Assembly (NCBI GenBank): GCA_905221605.1
Contig: CAJNDS010002381.1
Coordinates: 326,548-390,547 of the forward strand
Direction of reading: 5' to 3'
DNA from: Symbiodinium natans
Lineage: Eukaryota > Sar > Dinophyceae > Suessiales > Symbiodiniaceae
Length of the DNA: 64,000 nucleotides
Below are positions 12,848 through 25,133 of the stretch, piece after piece. How positions within the stretch are numbered: the stretch's first letter is position 1; the number at the start of each line of letters is the position of its first letter. A program made the translations under genes and the position numbers. Under the pieces are notes generated by a model that was given only the letters and a program-made list of their open reading frames with translations, was not told the origin of the DNA and did not search any database.

Positions 12848-13284
12848 GAGTAGTAGTAGTAGTAGTAGAAGAAGTAGTAGTAGTAGTAGTAGTAATAGTA
12901 GTAGTAGTACTACTACTACTACTAATAGTACTAGTACTAGTAGTACTAGTACTAGCACTAGTAGTACTAGTACTAGCAGTACTAGTCCTAGTACAGTAGT
13001 ACTAGTACTAGTAGTACTAGTACTGGTACTAGTACTGGTACTAGTACTAGTAGTACTAGTACTAGTAGTACTAGTAGTACTAGTACTAGTAGTACTAGTA
13101 CTAGTAGTACTAGTACTAGTAGTAGTAGTACTAGTACTTGTACTAGTACTAGTAGTACTAGTACTAGTAGTACTAGTACTAGTAGTACTAGTACTAGTAG
13201 TGCTAATGCTAGTAGTACTAGTAGTACTAGTACGAGTACTACTAGTAGTACTAGAAGTAGTACGAGTAGTAGTCGTAGTAGTCG

Positions 13285-13326
<42 letters not shown>

Positions 13327-13363
13327 CAGTAGCAGTAGCAGTAGCAGTAGCAGTAGCAGTAGT

Positions 13364-13427
<64 letters not shown>

Positions 13428-13428
13428 C
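12348..13428 (+). repeat. (TAG)n microsatellite with a palindromic TAG/TAC core
   Basis: More than 1 kb of trinucleotide repeat. The outer parts are TAG with CAG patches. The inner part (about 12909-13255) switches to alternating TAG and TAC units such as TACTAGTACTAGTAG, which are largely self-complementary. Homopolymer frames across it are artefacts. Confidence 0.96.
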
Positions 13429-14239
13429 CCAGCCAATGCACATGAAGGGGGACAACAGGCAAGAGGAGACAAGGAGTCCAGGGACGGCCGAGGCCACACA
13501 CACGAAAGGGGAGACAAGCGGAGACAAGGAGCGCAGGGACCCGGCCAGGGCATCCGGTTAGATCGGAAATCTTGAAAGGAACATGAACCCTACCGTACAC
13601 TGGTTGCAGAAAAAGAGCACCGGGCCGCCCCCCCCTCTCCCAGCCTACCCCACCCTACATGATGCAGTATGCTCTCACCCCCTCGATTATCCATGCCGAA
13701 AGATAGAACTGCTTGGGTACTACGTCCGTCTTGCATCCGTGTACGTCTTCTGCTGCCGCTGCTGCTGCTTCATTTTGTGCCACACCATCCTAGCACGAGC
13801 CGGGCTGTTGATACGTCCAATTTCAAGCCTGGATGCCGAGGCTTGGCATGCTATCCACGGCCCATCCATCCGCGCCCAGGGAGAGCGACTGCCTGCACGA
13901 CACAAGAGTCTATCCCTCTTCAGCCTGTCCTGTTGCAAGGCACCTGCGCATGAGAGGAGCGCTCGATGACGCATCATCTGCCGCAGCGCCACACCACGAC
14001 CGGCGTATTTTTAGCAGCATCGGCAAGCCTGAGATAAGGCATTGTACAGACGAATCATCAGCCATCAGCTACACACCAGGACGAGCAGCCGAGCTTTGGT
14101 GGGCTCGACGAATCAGAAGACCCTGCAGAACCTAGGGCTCTGCACAACCACAGGGCATGAAGCGTTCTACGATACTACATTGCACAGCATGAGACGACAC
14201 TCGGAGGCCAGAAGAGTGCGCGCCAGCCGTTGTTCGCGA
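13429..14239. other. Stretch without a recognisable gene
   Basis: Complex sequence without arrays after the satellite block. Open frames on both strands lack motifs and splice-consistent extensions. Confidence 0.35.
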
Positions 14240-14243
14240 TCCT

Positions 14244-14570
14244 TCAGCGACGAGACACAGCACGAGCGACAGCAGAAGCAACTTCAAAAAGCAAAATACA
14301 AAACCACCCAAAAGGGACTCTGCCCACGCTCAAAGGCCTGAGCACTGTCCGAGGGCCATCCCCAGTCACCGTGCTGTGAAGGAATGGCCGGGAAGGTCCT
14401 GGCCTTAGAGATTTGTCCACAAGGTCCTCTCTGAGACTCTGCCTCTCTCGGTTTACCACTGCTTTGCCCGTTTGCCCGGCCACATCCAAGTGAATCTGAT
14501 GGATCACCGCATCTGGTACCGCGCCAGCCTCAGGATGATCGCATGCGATAACATGTGATCGCGGTGGTCG
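14244..14570 (-). CDS. Possible coding exon(s), unknown product
   Basis: The minus-strand frame between about 14540 and 14370 reads like protein. It contains VIHQIHLDVAGQTGKAVVN and then REDLVDKSLRPG, with balanced amino-acid use. No start, stop or family can be assigned, and it could be one exon of a gene continuing at lower or higher coordinates. A chance open frame is a real alternative. Confidence 0.22.
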   Translation of the reverse strand, partial: RPPRSHVIACDHPEAGAVPDAVIHQIHLDVAGQTGKAVVNRERQSLREDLVDKSLRPGPSRPFLHSTVTGDGPRTVLRPLSVGRVPFGWFCILLFEVASAVARAVSRR

Positions 14571-15156
14571 TCGCAGCCGCCGAAAGGGGAACCCATGAAG
14601 ACACAAGCGCTACGGCTTAAAGTTTGCAAAGCTTCAAGCATCATGTTCAAAGTGTTCAAAGATGTTCAAAGCAGTCGCGACTGGAGCACAGGAACGATCA
14701 GGGACACAACAGGACCTCCTGCCTCGGCTTGAGAAACGAAGGTCCTGTACTGCCTGAGTCAACAAATCCAGCGGACCTACGCGGACTTTAGTCCTTGAGT
14801 CTACGAAGAACTTGCTGGAATGACACTACAATGAGGATCCCTAGACCCCTGCCTGCCAGTTGTGTCCCGCTTCTGTTCCAGCAGTGGCGCGGCCAGTGGA
14901 TGAATCGGAGGCAAGTCCCTGCAACATTCAAGAGGGTTCTTTCCAGTCTTTGCTCTGTACCTAGCTCCCTATCCGGCTCCCTTTCTCCATCTACCCCTGT
15001 TCTCCGATTGCAGCCAGCGGGACACAATTTTGGGTGGGGTTACCCGCCAGCGTCATCGTCCCCTTGCCCTTCGATATCTGACATCTCCGAAGTTCAAGTG
15101 TCGTCAAGGCACCTCCTCTCGAGCCCCAAGCAGGCCTCAACACACACAAGGCCAGA

Positions 15157-15534
15157 TCACAGATTCTGCATCCCATCTAAGAGTATTCTAAGAGCCCTTG
15201 CAGCAGAGCGGCTCGCACACGAGACCGGAACCCTGAAGAACGACGCGAAGCAGTACGCACCTGCATCATTTACAAGCAACCCACGTGCCAAGCAGCCCCC
15301 TCTGTTGAAGTTCTTGCAACGTACACAACCTTCCACAACCACTTGCAGGGTTCGAACGGGCAGCTCGTGTGGTTCGTGAACACTGGCAAAAGCTCTCATT
15401 CTAAGCGCACTGATGCAATCATGCTCCCTCCCTTGGACGCCAAACGTGACAACCCTCTTCGAATCATCAGACATGTGTGCAGGAGTGTGCCTGGGGGGCG
15501 CTGTTGGCCGCTCTAGGACGGCCATGGGTACCAC
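15157..15534 (-). CDS. Possible coding exon(s), unknown product
   Basis: An open minus-strand frame of about 125 codons has protein-like composition (for example RVVTFGVQGREHDCISALR and GLLVNDAGAYCFASFFRVP) and ends at a stop. Internal AG|GT-type sites mean parts of it may be intronic. It lies just downstream of the 15.8-17.1 kb candidate on the same strand and may belong to the same or the next gene. No domain recognised. Confidence 0.27.
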   Translation of the reverse strand: MVPMAVLERPTAPPRHTPAHMSDDSKRVVTFGVQGREHDCISALRMRAFASVHEPHELPVRTLQVVVEGCVRCKNFNRGGCLARGLLVNDAGAYCFASFFRVPVSCASRSAARALRILLDGMQNL

Positions 15535-15840
15535 CCATCAGTCAGTGCATCCACGAACAGATGGGCTTCTCATGTGGCAAACAACACGCCTGTAAGAGAC
15601 TCCCTGTGATCACAAGGGATGCAGAAGGCCTGCTCCTTCCTTGTTCCTCGTCTGGACACTTCTAATTGTTGTACTGCAAGATCGTCAGGAATTGAGCCCG
15701 GGGCGAACGTCAAAGGTCACTCAGGAAGAGGGCCAACATTTGCCCAACAAACGCTTGCCGTGTGCGGAGTCTCCCCTTGGCACACCACTCCACACCACTC
15801 CACGAATGCAGCGTTGAACTTTTTCAGCTAATCCAAGTGA

Positions 15841-17073
15841 TCACTTGCTCGCGGTTTTGTTGGCGATGCGCTCTTTCTCCTCGCGCTCCTGCAAGCACAT
15901 GTGGTGCTCACATCCAATAACTGCATGTTCTCGAATGACCATCCCACAGCAAGCTTTGCATCCTCTTTCAGAAGCTTCTCTTTCCTACTAGCCTCGTCAA
16001 TCATGTGACTGATGCCTTGCATGGCTCACGCTACAGGAGGAGCAAGCCTTCAACAACGCAACTGAAACGGAGCACGCACACAGCACGCAAGTGCCTTTTG
16101 CATCCTCATCACAAATCCGGGCCTGCCGAAATTTGATTTGCAATCTGACACATCAAAAGCGTGATGCCATGTAAGGCCTTCTCCGAACAGAACTCTGCTG
16201 CAACAATATCTTCCTCAAACCTTGCGTGTGCATTGTGCCACTGCTGTGCCTTGTTGCGCTGCCATCGGCTGAGTCCGTACTTGAAGTTGGCTGAGCGCCG
16301 AACTCCTCAGAGGCCTCGTCCCAGCGCAGTTTCACCTGTGACCACGCTTCGAGCGCGCGCTTCCGTCCGAAAAGCCAGGGCCATCCCCATCGGGCCTCCT
16401 TCCTGATGAGATTGGCGGACTCTTCCATGAAGAGACTGCAAGCTTCCTCACGACGGGCACACAATGCCGGCCTCACCCTTCCAGAGCAATGCACGCATGG
16501 TGCACACAGACAGCGAAGGTTGTGGGGGGGGACATCTGTCCACACCACTTCCACTTGGATGGCTTGGATCCTCAGGGTGTAGCTTGGACAGCTTCCAGCA
16601 TGCAAGTTCAAGTCCTAGAGGCAGACCTCGCACGAGATCGACAACCTTTGGTCCAATACCTGTCGAGGGTACCAGGCCCAACGTGAAAGTATCTGCCCCA
16701 TTCGTGCGAAATAGGACATTCTTTGCAAGTCGTGCATCCCTCCAACACTTCGAACAGTTGAGGCACTGGCTTCATCAGGCCATATTTTGCGTGTCTCGGT
16801 GAGATACTTCACGTCTCTTGACAGCCTCTGTTGACTCCAAGCAGCATGCATGCAGCGCAATGCCGGCAATGCGAACTGAAGATGAGTGAAAGCTATGAGA
16901 CGGTGCCGATCTTGCCTGTTCATCACGATGCGGCAGGCATCACAGGCCAACATCCTTGCCAGGAACTGAGACGACTGATTATTTCGAGGAGACATACTGA
17001 TTCTGCTTTCCGTTTGCCGTTGTCGGACGTCCCCAAAGATTCTTCTCAAGCGGATCTCCAAGCCAAAACACAA
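15841..17073 (-). CDS. Candidate multi-exon gene with Cys-rich segments (frame switches)
   Basis: Protein-like minus-strand segments follow each other in different frames. Near 16960: ARMLACDACRIVMNRQD. Near 16720: a Cys-rich stretch with CTTCKECP and HVGPGTLDR, ending at AG|GT. Near 16430-16300: MEESANLIRKEARW and FGRKRALEAW. Near 16270-16100: SRWQRNKAQQWHNAHARF. The last segment has CKACCG, then CEHHMCLQEREEKER, and stops at 15843-15841. Several junctions have GT or GC donors and AG acceptors, so this fits a finely split gene. Two places where both frames look coding could instead be frameshifts in a pseudogene. The C-x2-C and H-H-x-C pattern suggests metal binding, but I do not recognise the family. 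Confidence 0.35.
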
Positions 17074-17152
17074 AAGCGAAAGCCCCTGCCCAGGCGCCTG
17101 TAAGCCTTGGAGTTCTTCGGGAGCGCCTCTTCAATGCAAACAAACACAAACA

Positions 17153-17174
17153 CGCACACACACACACACACACA
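17153..17174 (+). repeat. (CA)n microsatellite
   Basis: Eleven CA units in an A/C-rich context. Confidence 0.95.
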
Positions 17175-20159
17175 GACACCCAGAGACCCAAAAACAAAAT
17201 ACAAATACTCTCATACAAACTCACAAACAAACTCATTCTGGAGTTTCAAGAGATCACGCCGGATCAGTCCTGTCAGTCTTGGGATTACTTCAAGAGTCTG
17301 TGGAGCTGTCAGGCTTGCTTAAGACGAGCAAACTGACGACTTAGTAGCCTCTATGGCCAAGATACTGCTTGCTGCGCTTGGTCGCTCGCTTGCTGGCCTA
17401 CGCTCGCTTGTTCACGTGCCTCCTCCTCGCTCGCTCACTTGCTGCTCTTTTTAGGTCATATGTTTCAAACTAAGAAAACACACACAGATGCACGAAAAAG
17501 ACAGAGCTCGAACGACTGGTCTGCATAGCAAGGTGCGTTAGCGGCGGCTGGGACCAATATCGAAGCAGCAAGCGCCGTCACCAGGACATGCAAGTGTCTG
17601 AGCGGCATCTCGGAAGCGCAGTGGTCCGGACTCGGGCGACGCCCCCGATATCGAAACGATCTTAATACCTGGATTCTACTGCACGAGGAGCTCGCATCAG
17701 ACAGTAGGGATTGAGTACTCCAATTGCAGCGCTTTCAGTGTGAAGTGGTCACCTTGAGCATGCTGGCAAAAAGAGCTGCACATGCAAAGGTTGACATGAT
17801 GCCACAACATATCAAAGGGCCATGAGCATGTGCAATCCGTGCCATGCATATTAGGTCTGACCCCCCCCCCGCTTCCAGGCAGTCTGAACCCCCACACCAC
17901 TTGTAAAACTTGAATGACTGTAGCAATTAGTAGACTGAGTGACGTCGGAATGCGCTGCATTGCTACCTTCAATGTACTCAGCTCTTCTGTTCAATGGGAC
18001 AAAGACTCTACCATGTTCTTCGGAACGGGCAAGGTGAAAGGGCTCGTGTCTATTCCCTCTGCACAATCACCCTAATCAATGCCCTGGGCATCGCGCCACA
18101 TGGTTCTGCGCATTCTAGTGTCTAGATGTGTCTAGCACGTGCGACCTCGATGCTGAAACGGAGTCCGGCTCTCCTGTTTTTTGTGCGACGTGTGTGCGCC
18201 TGCAAGCGCAACTGATTCGCATATGCATCCTGGCCGCTGAGAGCTTAAGGCTGTTTAAGGATCTCAAGAAAAACTAAAAACTAACTTCTAGTCACTTTGT
18301 GCTAGCCTAAATCCCAGGTTTGCCTGCGATCTGCGTCTCAGAAGTAGCCGCCTGACGGAAAGCAGCATTGTCGACACAAGCTCATTCGCGCAGCATACTT
18401 GCCCGCCTGCTTCAGCCAACATAGCCAACTACATCCTGAGATCGCTTCGATACAGCGACACATGTCACGAGATGTCAAGAGAAGTCGAGAAATGTCAAAA
18501 GATGTCAAGAAACTCCGCTGGAAGTCTCTGGCCTCAACCTTCCCTCCACCAGCTCCCGAAAGGTATTTGCCTTGGAGTCTCTGTCTTTTGGCGTTCGGAT
18601 GAGCACTGGGTATTCATTCCGCAAACTCATCGCAAACTCGGGGTCCATCCGGCCAGGCTATGTGCCCGGCAAGATGCAAACCGATCTCTTCAGCGACCTC
18701 CTGAGGTTTGAAGCTCTTGCAGTTGCATGTTGCATGTCGCATGTTGCATGCATGTTGAATGCAGTTGCTGCATCCTCCCTGTGCGCCCTGTGCGCCCTCT
18801 GCCTGCTCGTACGCTTTCACCGTCACACGAAGCTCCAACTCAGTGTCCCTGACAGTCGTTGGTCCGGCAATGCCGGAATGCCAGAAATGCCGGCACACAG
18901 CCCTGCAAGACAAACAGGAAGTCCTGCCTCACCATGGCCGCGCACATGCAGATGATCTTTGCATTTGGCGGCGGCTGGCCCTGCAAAATGGAAGCTCCGT
19001 GAACTAAGCCGACTCAAGAGGCAAACGATGCCAGTGGTCCTCTGGTGGCGCTTCTGTCGGAGGCAGGCAGGATCCCACAAGGATAAACTTGAGATCCTGC
19101 AGCGCAAGGTCTATGGTTAAGATGGCATTACAGCAGACCTGTTCAAAGCAAAAACCAAGGCCTTGCTTTGCGAAGAAACAGCTTGTTGGATGCCGGCAAG
19201 ATGACACAGGCCGGCACACCTACCCGCTTGGAAGAGTAGAACATAGCAGAACTCAACAAGGCTCGGAAGCTGCACAAAACTCACCGGGCACCTACTCACC
19301 AAGGTGGACAAGTCCAGCTCTGCGGAGCTGAAGGTTATGGCCTGTTTCGAGCTTCCGAACAGCCAAGTCGTTTAAGAAACGCTGCTGCTGCTCGCCTGGA
19401 CTGCCTTGTGACTCAGCAGTGCTGCAGCATGCTGCGACATGTACTCAGACACATCATCCTGATGGGAAGTATCCCCAGTTGCTGGACGAAAGGACAAAGC
19501 GCTTGCAGCTGTCCTCCGTCATCGGCTGCGGAACCAGGACTGACGAAAAAAAAAAAAAATGGCAGCTGCGAGAAGAAAACCATAATCTGAGGAGGATGCA
19601 GCTGGTGGCCGGCAGCTGCAACCTCATCATCAGCACACCATGGCCCTATCAAAGACACTACGGACCACAGCAATCGCGTTGCTTCTTGCTATGCACTAAG
19701 GCCCGCTCTCAAACGGCTTGCTAAGGGATACTCCATCACCTCACTCTCAGCTCAAGCACAAAATTTGCCAACGCTTGCTGATTCGGACGTCGCACCTTCA
19801 GTTGCCAGGGTATACTCCATTTCACAGCGCAAGGGTATGACCTCGAGCGATCAACACATCTTTTTGGTGTCTTCCAGGTGCGATGATCTCAAGCCTGCGA
19901 TAGCCTCGTGATTATGTCCGCTTCTGCGTCTAGTAGCTAAGGCTTTTGATAGCATGCCATGGAAGCACACAGCACATGTTTCGACAACTGTGGATCAGGA
20001 CAGTTTGCAAGCTCTCCGTACGGTACAGTGGATGGCACAGACAAGGGCCGTTCCCCTGACCCGCCGAGCCGATTCTGATTCTGGTTTTACGTTCAAAAGG
20101 GGTGGCACGAGCTTCTGCATCCTAGCAACAAAACTACACCTCTTTAACTGCTCGTCGCG
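17175..20159. other. Stretch without a recognisable gene
   Basis: There is no array and no family match. At 18455-18510 a few ATGTCA(A/C)GAGA phrases repeat imperfectly. A 13-base A run sits at about 19546-19558. Some minus-strand fragments (for example 19219-19004) may be exonic, but I cannot support them. Confidence 0.35.
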
Positions 20160-21084
20160 CTAGTCCCACTGCTTCAACTCAAGAATTGCTTCCAACGATT
20201 TGCAAACGTGAAGATTGCAAGCTTTCGTTAAACTGGAAGCTGCACTCAGATCGTCCAAGTGTGTCGGAACACGTGTGTGTGCGTGTCCACAAACCAAACC
20301 GATGTCTGTCCATACTGTCAGGACGATACCCCACACACACACTCTGAGCAGATGCCCACGTACCGCGCCATCGTCTCCATTTTTGAAGTTTAAAATTGAA
20401 CAGACTGCGGTAACCGCAATGCAACATCGAGGTCTGCGAGCTCCGGCATGGCTGTTCTGGCTGCCGAACAGATCATTCCAAGGCTCAGTAAACCCAAGGC
20501 TCAATGAGGTTCCGAGGCACAAGTAAAAACAACAGCTGAGGCACATAAACTCCACGGCACTTGACTTGCAGGGGTATTGTTTCTTCGGCTTGCACAACGA
20601 CTGTATCATCAGGATGGAAGTCATGCCCAACTCAGGATCGAAGTCATGCCCAGCTCATATTATTAGAACAAAACTGTTCGCTGTTACAGGGTCCAACGTC
20701 CTCGATCTCGTCCCACCTTCAACAGCTTGGCTGCGCACGTCCCTGCCACTATGATTTGCCATAGATGTTACATCCAGTGAGAGTCGCCATCTACACACAC
20801 ACACCCTTTCTCCCTAGAGCGTGCGGACATCAGAAAGGACCCTCTAGGACGTGCCTTCCTTTTCGGAGCAATTGAGAACGCTTTCAAGAAACATTGCACA
20901 TTGCCCTTGGCCGAGGCTCCGCTCCCTCGTCGGAAGCCCGGGCATCGAAACATACTGACGCTAACAGACATCAACAGACCACTGAGCTGAGTGGTCGGCG
21001 AGGCACACCCTTGACCCGTAAAAAAGAAACATACACGAATCTACACACTGCATAATACTGCATACACATCACCTGCCCTGACTG

Positions 21085-21366
21085 TCAGCTGCCAGGGCCG
21101 ACTGCGAGCGAATGTAGCGATTCTTGCAGCTGCAAACCCTCGGTCAGGGTACGGCCATGGAGTCGAGAGGAGTCTACACGGAAGGTAAAGTTCGATTCTT
21201 CAAGACTGCCACACTCGAGTACCAAAACTGTGGTGCTCACCAACGGGCCAGAAACCTGGAGCTGAGCAGCCTTCTCTCTCACATTTCCGCAGTTGACATA
21301 GGAAAACTCGATGATTGCTCTGTTCATCCCTGTTCCAGCAAAGGTCAAATTGGCCACTTTTTGAAG
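21085..21366 (-). CDS. Possible coding exons, unknown (beta-strand-rich) product
   Basis: A minus-strand segment beginning at an AG acceptor near 21350 reads ANLTFAGTGMNRAIIEFSYV and then NCGNVREKAAQLQ up to a GT donor. The same frame continues with VLVLECGSLEESNFTFRVDS. Composition and splice signals fit one or two exons of an extracellular or beta-sandwich-like domain. I do not recognise it and cannot place its start or end. Confidence 0.33.
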   Translation of the reverse strand, partial: LQKVANLTFAGTGMNRAIIEFSYVNCGNVREKAAQLQVSGPLVSTTVLVLECGSLEESNFTFRVDSSRLHGRTLTEGLQLQESLHSLAVGPGS

Positions 21367-21429
21367 AGCAAGGTAAGCAAAGGCCTACAAATTCCTTTGG
21401 GAGCTAGACCGTAGCAAACCCCAACAACC

Positions 21430-23080
21430 AGCCGACGGTTGGCTTGTGTGCAATTGTACTTGCTTCTCTGCTTCTCCAGCTGTCTTTCTGCTGGCCCCTC
21501 GAGCACGTCAATAATAGGAAGAACCAGAGAACAGACGGCAAACGCTGGCGTTCATCTGTTGTCACTACGTGCACATGCGCCACACCGCAGACGGCTGTTT
21601 CGCTCTTGTCACGGGTTGCCTGATCCCCTTCGAGCTTGTCAACCAGACATTTTCCCGAAACACTGAGCTCACAGCTCCTGGTGATCTGAATGACGTAGTG
21701 CCTATGACAGCTTTCACCTCCAAAGCAGCTCAGAGCTGGCTAATTCCGTTAATTTTAGGGTGACCTCGGGTGACCTCGCTATAAACACCCCAGAGCTCTG
21801 ACCCATAACACTGGCATACACTAACGAGGGATGGGGTGAGAGAAGACACAGAGAGAAGTAAGAAAGAAGGAGGCCGGGAAGGGAACATTCATGTGGCAAG
21901 GCAGCAAAGAATTGCGCGATCTAACCTGGCAGCATACACCTACATGTTGGAACATCCTCATGTTATCATATGACCTGGACTGTGTTCAAGAGTGACGCTT
22001 CCCCTGGTGCTGCTGCAAGGACTATCATTGCATGACCTGCTGACTAGCAAGCATACCACACGAAGATATGAAACAACATGATACCATGGTTCTGATGTGG
22101 CAACAGGCTGCCTCACTAACTGAGACATGATACTACTCTGCCATCCATGTTGCGGTCACATCCGCAGAAGTGGGGCCGTAGCATGAAATCTTGGTACATT
22201 TTTCTAGGAACGGGTCCCCCCCCCCCCTAGCCGACATGTGTCTGGGAGCGGACGGTGAATCAGGACCAAGGGACATTTGGAGCCGACCATGGGGACGCCC
22301 CTCCCCCCCTTCACCCTCCAAAAACTAGCTTTCGCCACTGCTGTGGCCACGAGGGGCATTTGCCAGCCAACGTCTTGCAAGTCAGCTCATGGAGGCTATC
22401 TCGGAGATTTTCTGCCAACTTAGGATGTAGTTGGGGTATGTTGGGGACTGAATTGAAACAAGCAAACATCATTCTGATGATGCAAAACAGCTGATAGTTT
22501 GTGGCGTTTATTTCAGCAGCCTGGTTGTTAACCCACTGAATGCCTGCCTTGGCAGACCGTTGCTGCAGCGGTCCTTGCACCAAAGTCAGCTGCCCAGGCG
22601 GCTCCACCTGGCTGTGACAAGGCCGTGCACACACACAGACTTGTCCTGGTAAGGGCAGATGAAACGAACTGCGACAAAAACAAGGCTGTTAAGGGGGCCG
22701 GAAGAAGCCCCATCACTTTCTCAAGACTTACACTCCATAGGCGGTGTGCCCCAATGCGCGAGCTGGCTTCTAGACAAAAATTGGCGTAACCTGCAGTCTC
22801 ATGTAGAGAGGCATGTATGCATGAAGATGAGGTGATCCAACTTGCGCCAAACACCGAGAATGGCAAGCGAAAAACGAGTGAGATGATGCCGCGGCCCCTG
22901 CTGCACCAGGCACCAGAAATGATGCAACACGAAGTGACATGTAAGATGAACGAAGAAACCACATTATGAATAAGAAGAGCCTCCAGTTTATCGACACCTC
23001 CATACGCCACGAAGCCAAGCCTCCCTCCAAGAAAACACTAGAAGAGGGATGGCCCGAAAGCATCGATTTGCCGTGCGTTG
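21430..23080. other. Stretch without a recognisable gene
   Basis: No repeat array. A run of ten C occurs near 22217. A hydrophobic minus-strand frame at about 22740-22620 (LLPAPLTALFLSQF) is the only protein-like piece, and it is too short to call. Confidence 0.35.
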
Positions 23081-23084
23081 ACTC

Positions 23085-23400
23085 CATGCACTTGACTGCT
23101 TGCACTCGAACTGCATGCACTTGGACAAGTGTATGCACTTACATGGTTGCATATTCACTTGTATACTGCACTTGTATACTGCACGTGCTACGCTGTAGAG
23201 CTGCATAGCATTCAAGTGTGTTGACTTGAATGCCATATATCATTCAAGTGTGTTGACTTGAATGCCATGCACTTGTGGTCAACTCTATACACTTCATCGG
23301 CATTCAACACATCTGAAGTTAACGGACTTGAACTCGATATTTTTAACCTTAATGCACTTGAGCAACTGTATGAACTTCACTTATATGCACCCGACTCGGC
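23085..23400 (+). repeat. Degenerate GCACTTG-type repeat
   Basis: Phrases built on TGCACTTG, GTATACTGCACTTG and TTGACTTGAATGCCAT recur at irregular spacing. One 36-bp segment (ATTCAAGTGTGTTGACTTGA type) is present twice at about 23210 and 23243. The motif resembles the 14-bp array at 24.97-25.13 kb and may be its diverged relative. Confidence 0.6.
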
Positions 23401-23763
23401 TGCGCACGTCCAAACCACGCGAAGCCATGAAAGAAAAGACAAAAACATCCAAAGCGATAGCCGTCAGCCATGAGCATCATCGGCAGTCGCTCTGAAGTCC
23501 AAGCTCATAGTCCAGAGCGCATTTCAGGAAGCAAGAACTCAGCATGCACGCGCATCCGGCTTAAATGTGTGACGGCACATACGCATTCGTGGTGCAGGCA
23601 GGAGTCCAAGCAGCGACTTTTTTTTATCTTTTGGGCTGGCACACGCGAAAGACCTTTTCGCAAGACAGCGTCGAGGCGAGTAAGCACCGGTCCAAACTAG
23701 CGAGAGTTCTGCAGGCGGTGCAAAGCCAAGAGAACATAATCTCTGCATTTCCATGGCTGCAGA

Positions 23764-24270
23764 CGATATTTGCGAGGGTTTCGAAAACCCGCAATTCAAG
23801 TCCCACGATATTTGCGAGGGTTCGACATCCTGGAATTCGAGTCCCACGATATTTGCGAGGTTTTCGAGGCCCCGGAATTCGAGTCCCACGATATTTGCGA
23901 GGGTTTGGACGCCCCGGAATTCGAGTCCCACGATATTTGTGAGGGTTTCGATATCCCGGAATTCGAGCCCCATGATATTTGCGAGGGTTTCGACATCCCG
24001 GAATTCGAGCCCCACGATACTTGCAAGGTTTTCGAAGCCCCGGAATTCGAGTCCCACGATATTTGCGAGGTTTTCGAAGCCCCGGAATTCGAGTCCCACG
24101 ATATTTGCGAGGTTTTCGAGGCCCCGGAATTCGAGCCCCACGATATATGCTTTTTGAGGCCCCGGAATTCGAGTCCCAGGATATTGGCGAGGGTTTCGAC
24201 ATCCCGGAAATCGAGTCCCACGACATTTGCGAGGGTTTCGATGTCCCGGAATTCGAGTCCCACGGTATTT
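23764..24270 (+). repeat. 42-bp tandem repeat, about 12 copies
   Basis: Each unit is close to CACGATATTTGCGAGG followed by TTTCGA, a short variable spot, then CCCGGAATTCGAGTCC. Most units are exactly 42 bp (14 codons). Because the unit is a multiple of three and has no stop in several frames, long frames run through the array on both strands, giving peptides such as (HDICEVFEAPEFES)n. This could be a coding repeat, but the openness on both strands argues that it is a satellite. Confidence 0.95.
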
Positions 24271-24760
24271 CCACGGAAGCTGCGGGCGTCGCGGCGTACT
24301 ACGTTTGTACTACAAAAGTCGGTTTTCCAGCCACGGAAGCTCCGGGTGTCCCCAGCGTACTACGTCTGTACTACAAAAGTCGACTTCCAGAGGATCATTT
24401 TGAGAGCCCAAAAGAGCACACCGGCCCTAGACAGTACTACTTCTTTTGTACTACAAAGGACGTTGTCGGTCACAAAAAAAACGCAAAAACACGACGGTTT
24501 TGCACCGCGACCACGCCGAAACCCGCAGAGGGTTGTCCGCGCAAAGCAAGAAACGTAAAAAAAGAAACGACGGTTTTAGCACCGCGACCATGCCGAAACC
24601 CGCAGAGGGTTGTCCGCGGCCAAACGACGGTTTTGGCACCGCGACCACGCCGAAACCCGCAGATGATTGTCCGCGGCGCGAAAGAAACGTAAAAAAAAAC
24701 GACGGTTTTAGCACCGCGACCACGCCGAAACCCGCAGAGGGTTGCAATCCCGATTGACGA
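24271..24760 (+). repeat. Two further tandem families: about 73 bp (x2) and about 60 bp (x4)
   Basis: Two copies of a roughly 73-bp unit (CCACGGAAGCT to GTACTACAAAAGTCG) follow the 42-bp array directly. Then come four copies of a unit containing CGACGGTTTT(A/G)GCACCG, CGACCACGCCGAAACC and CGCAGAGGGTTGTCCGCG, separated by AAGAAACGTAAAAAA spacers of varying length. The last copy stops at about 24750. Confidence 0.88.
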
Positions 24761-24968
24761 CGTCAACCCAGCCCGCCGCCTTAAAAGAGTAATTTTAATT
24801 AAGAAATGTAGGACTGGGTACGAAGGTCTACTAAACTCTACTAAAATCTCGTAAATTCTATGAAATTGTACTAAAATTGTACAAAAATCTAGTAAATTCC
24901 ACTCTGTTGTACTAAAGCCTCGTGAATTCTACTCTATGCGCTTCACTCTTGCACTAAAATGCACCTCG

Positions 24969-25133
24969 CTCTATGCACTTCACTCTGTGCACTTCACTCT
25001 ATGCACTTAACTCTGTGCACTTCACTCTATGCACTTAACTCTATGTACTTAACTCTGTGAACTTCACTCTATGTACTTAACTCTATGCACTTGACTCTAT
25101 GCACTTCACTCTGTGTACTTAACTCTATGTTGT
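24969..25133 (+). repeat. 14-bp tandem repeat (CTCTATGCACTTAA type), about 12 copies
   Basis: Units alternate between CTCTATGCACTT and CTCTGTGCACTT, each followed by CA, AA or GA. A looser A/T-rich lead-in with repeated ACTAAA and TCTACT phrases runs from about 24820. Confidence 0.93.

Noticed and set aside
15345-15375. GGGTTCGAACGGG, another B-box-like site
   Set aside because: The surrounding stem does not pair and the site lies within a coding-like minus-strand frame.
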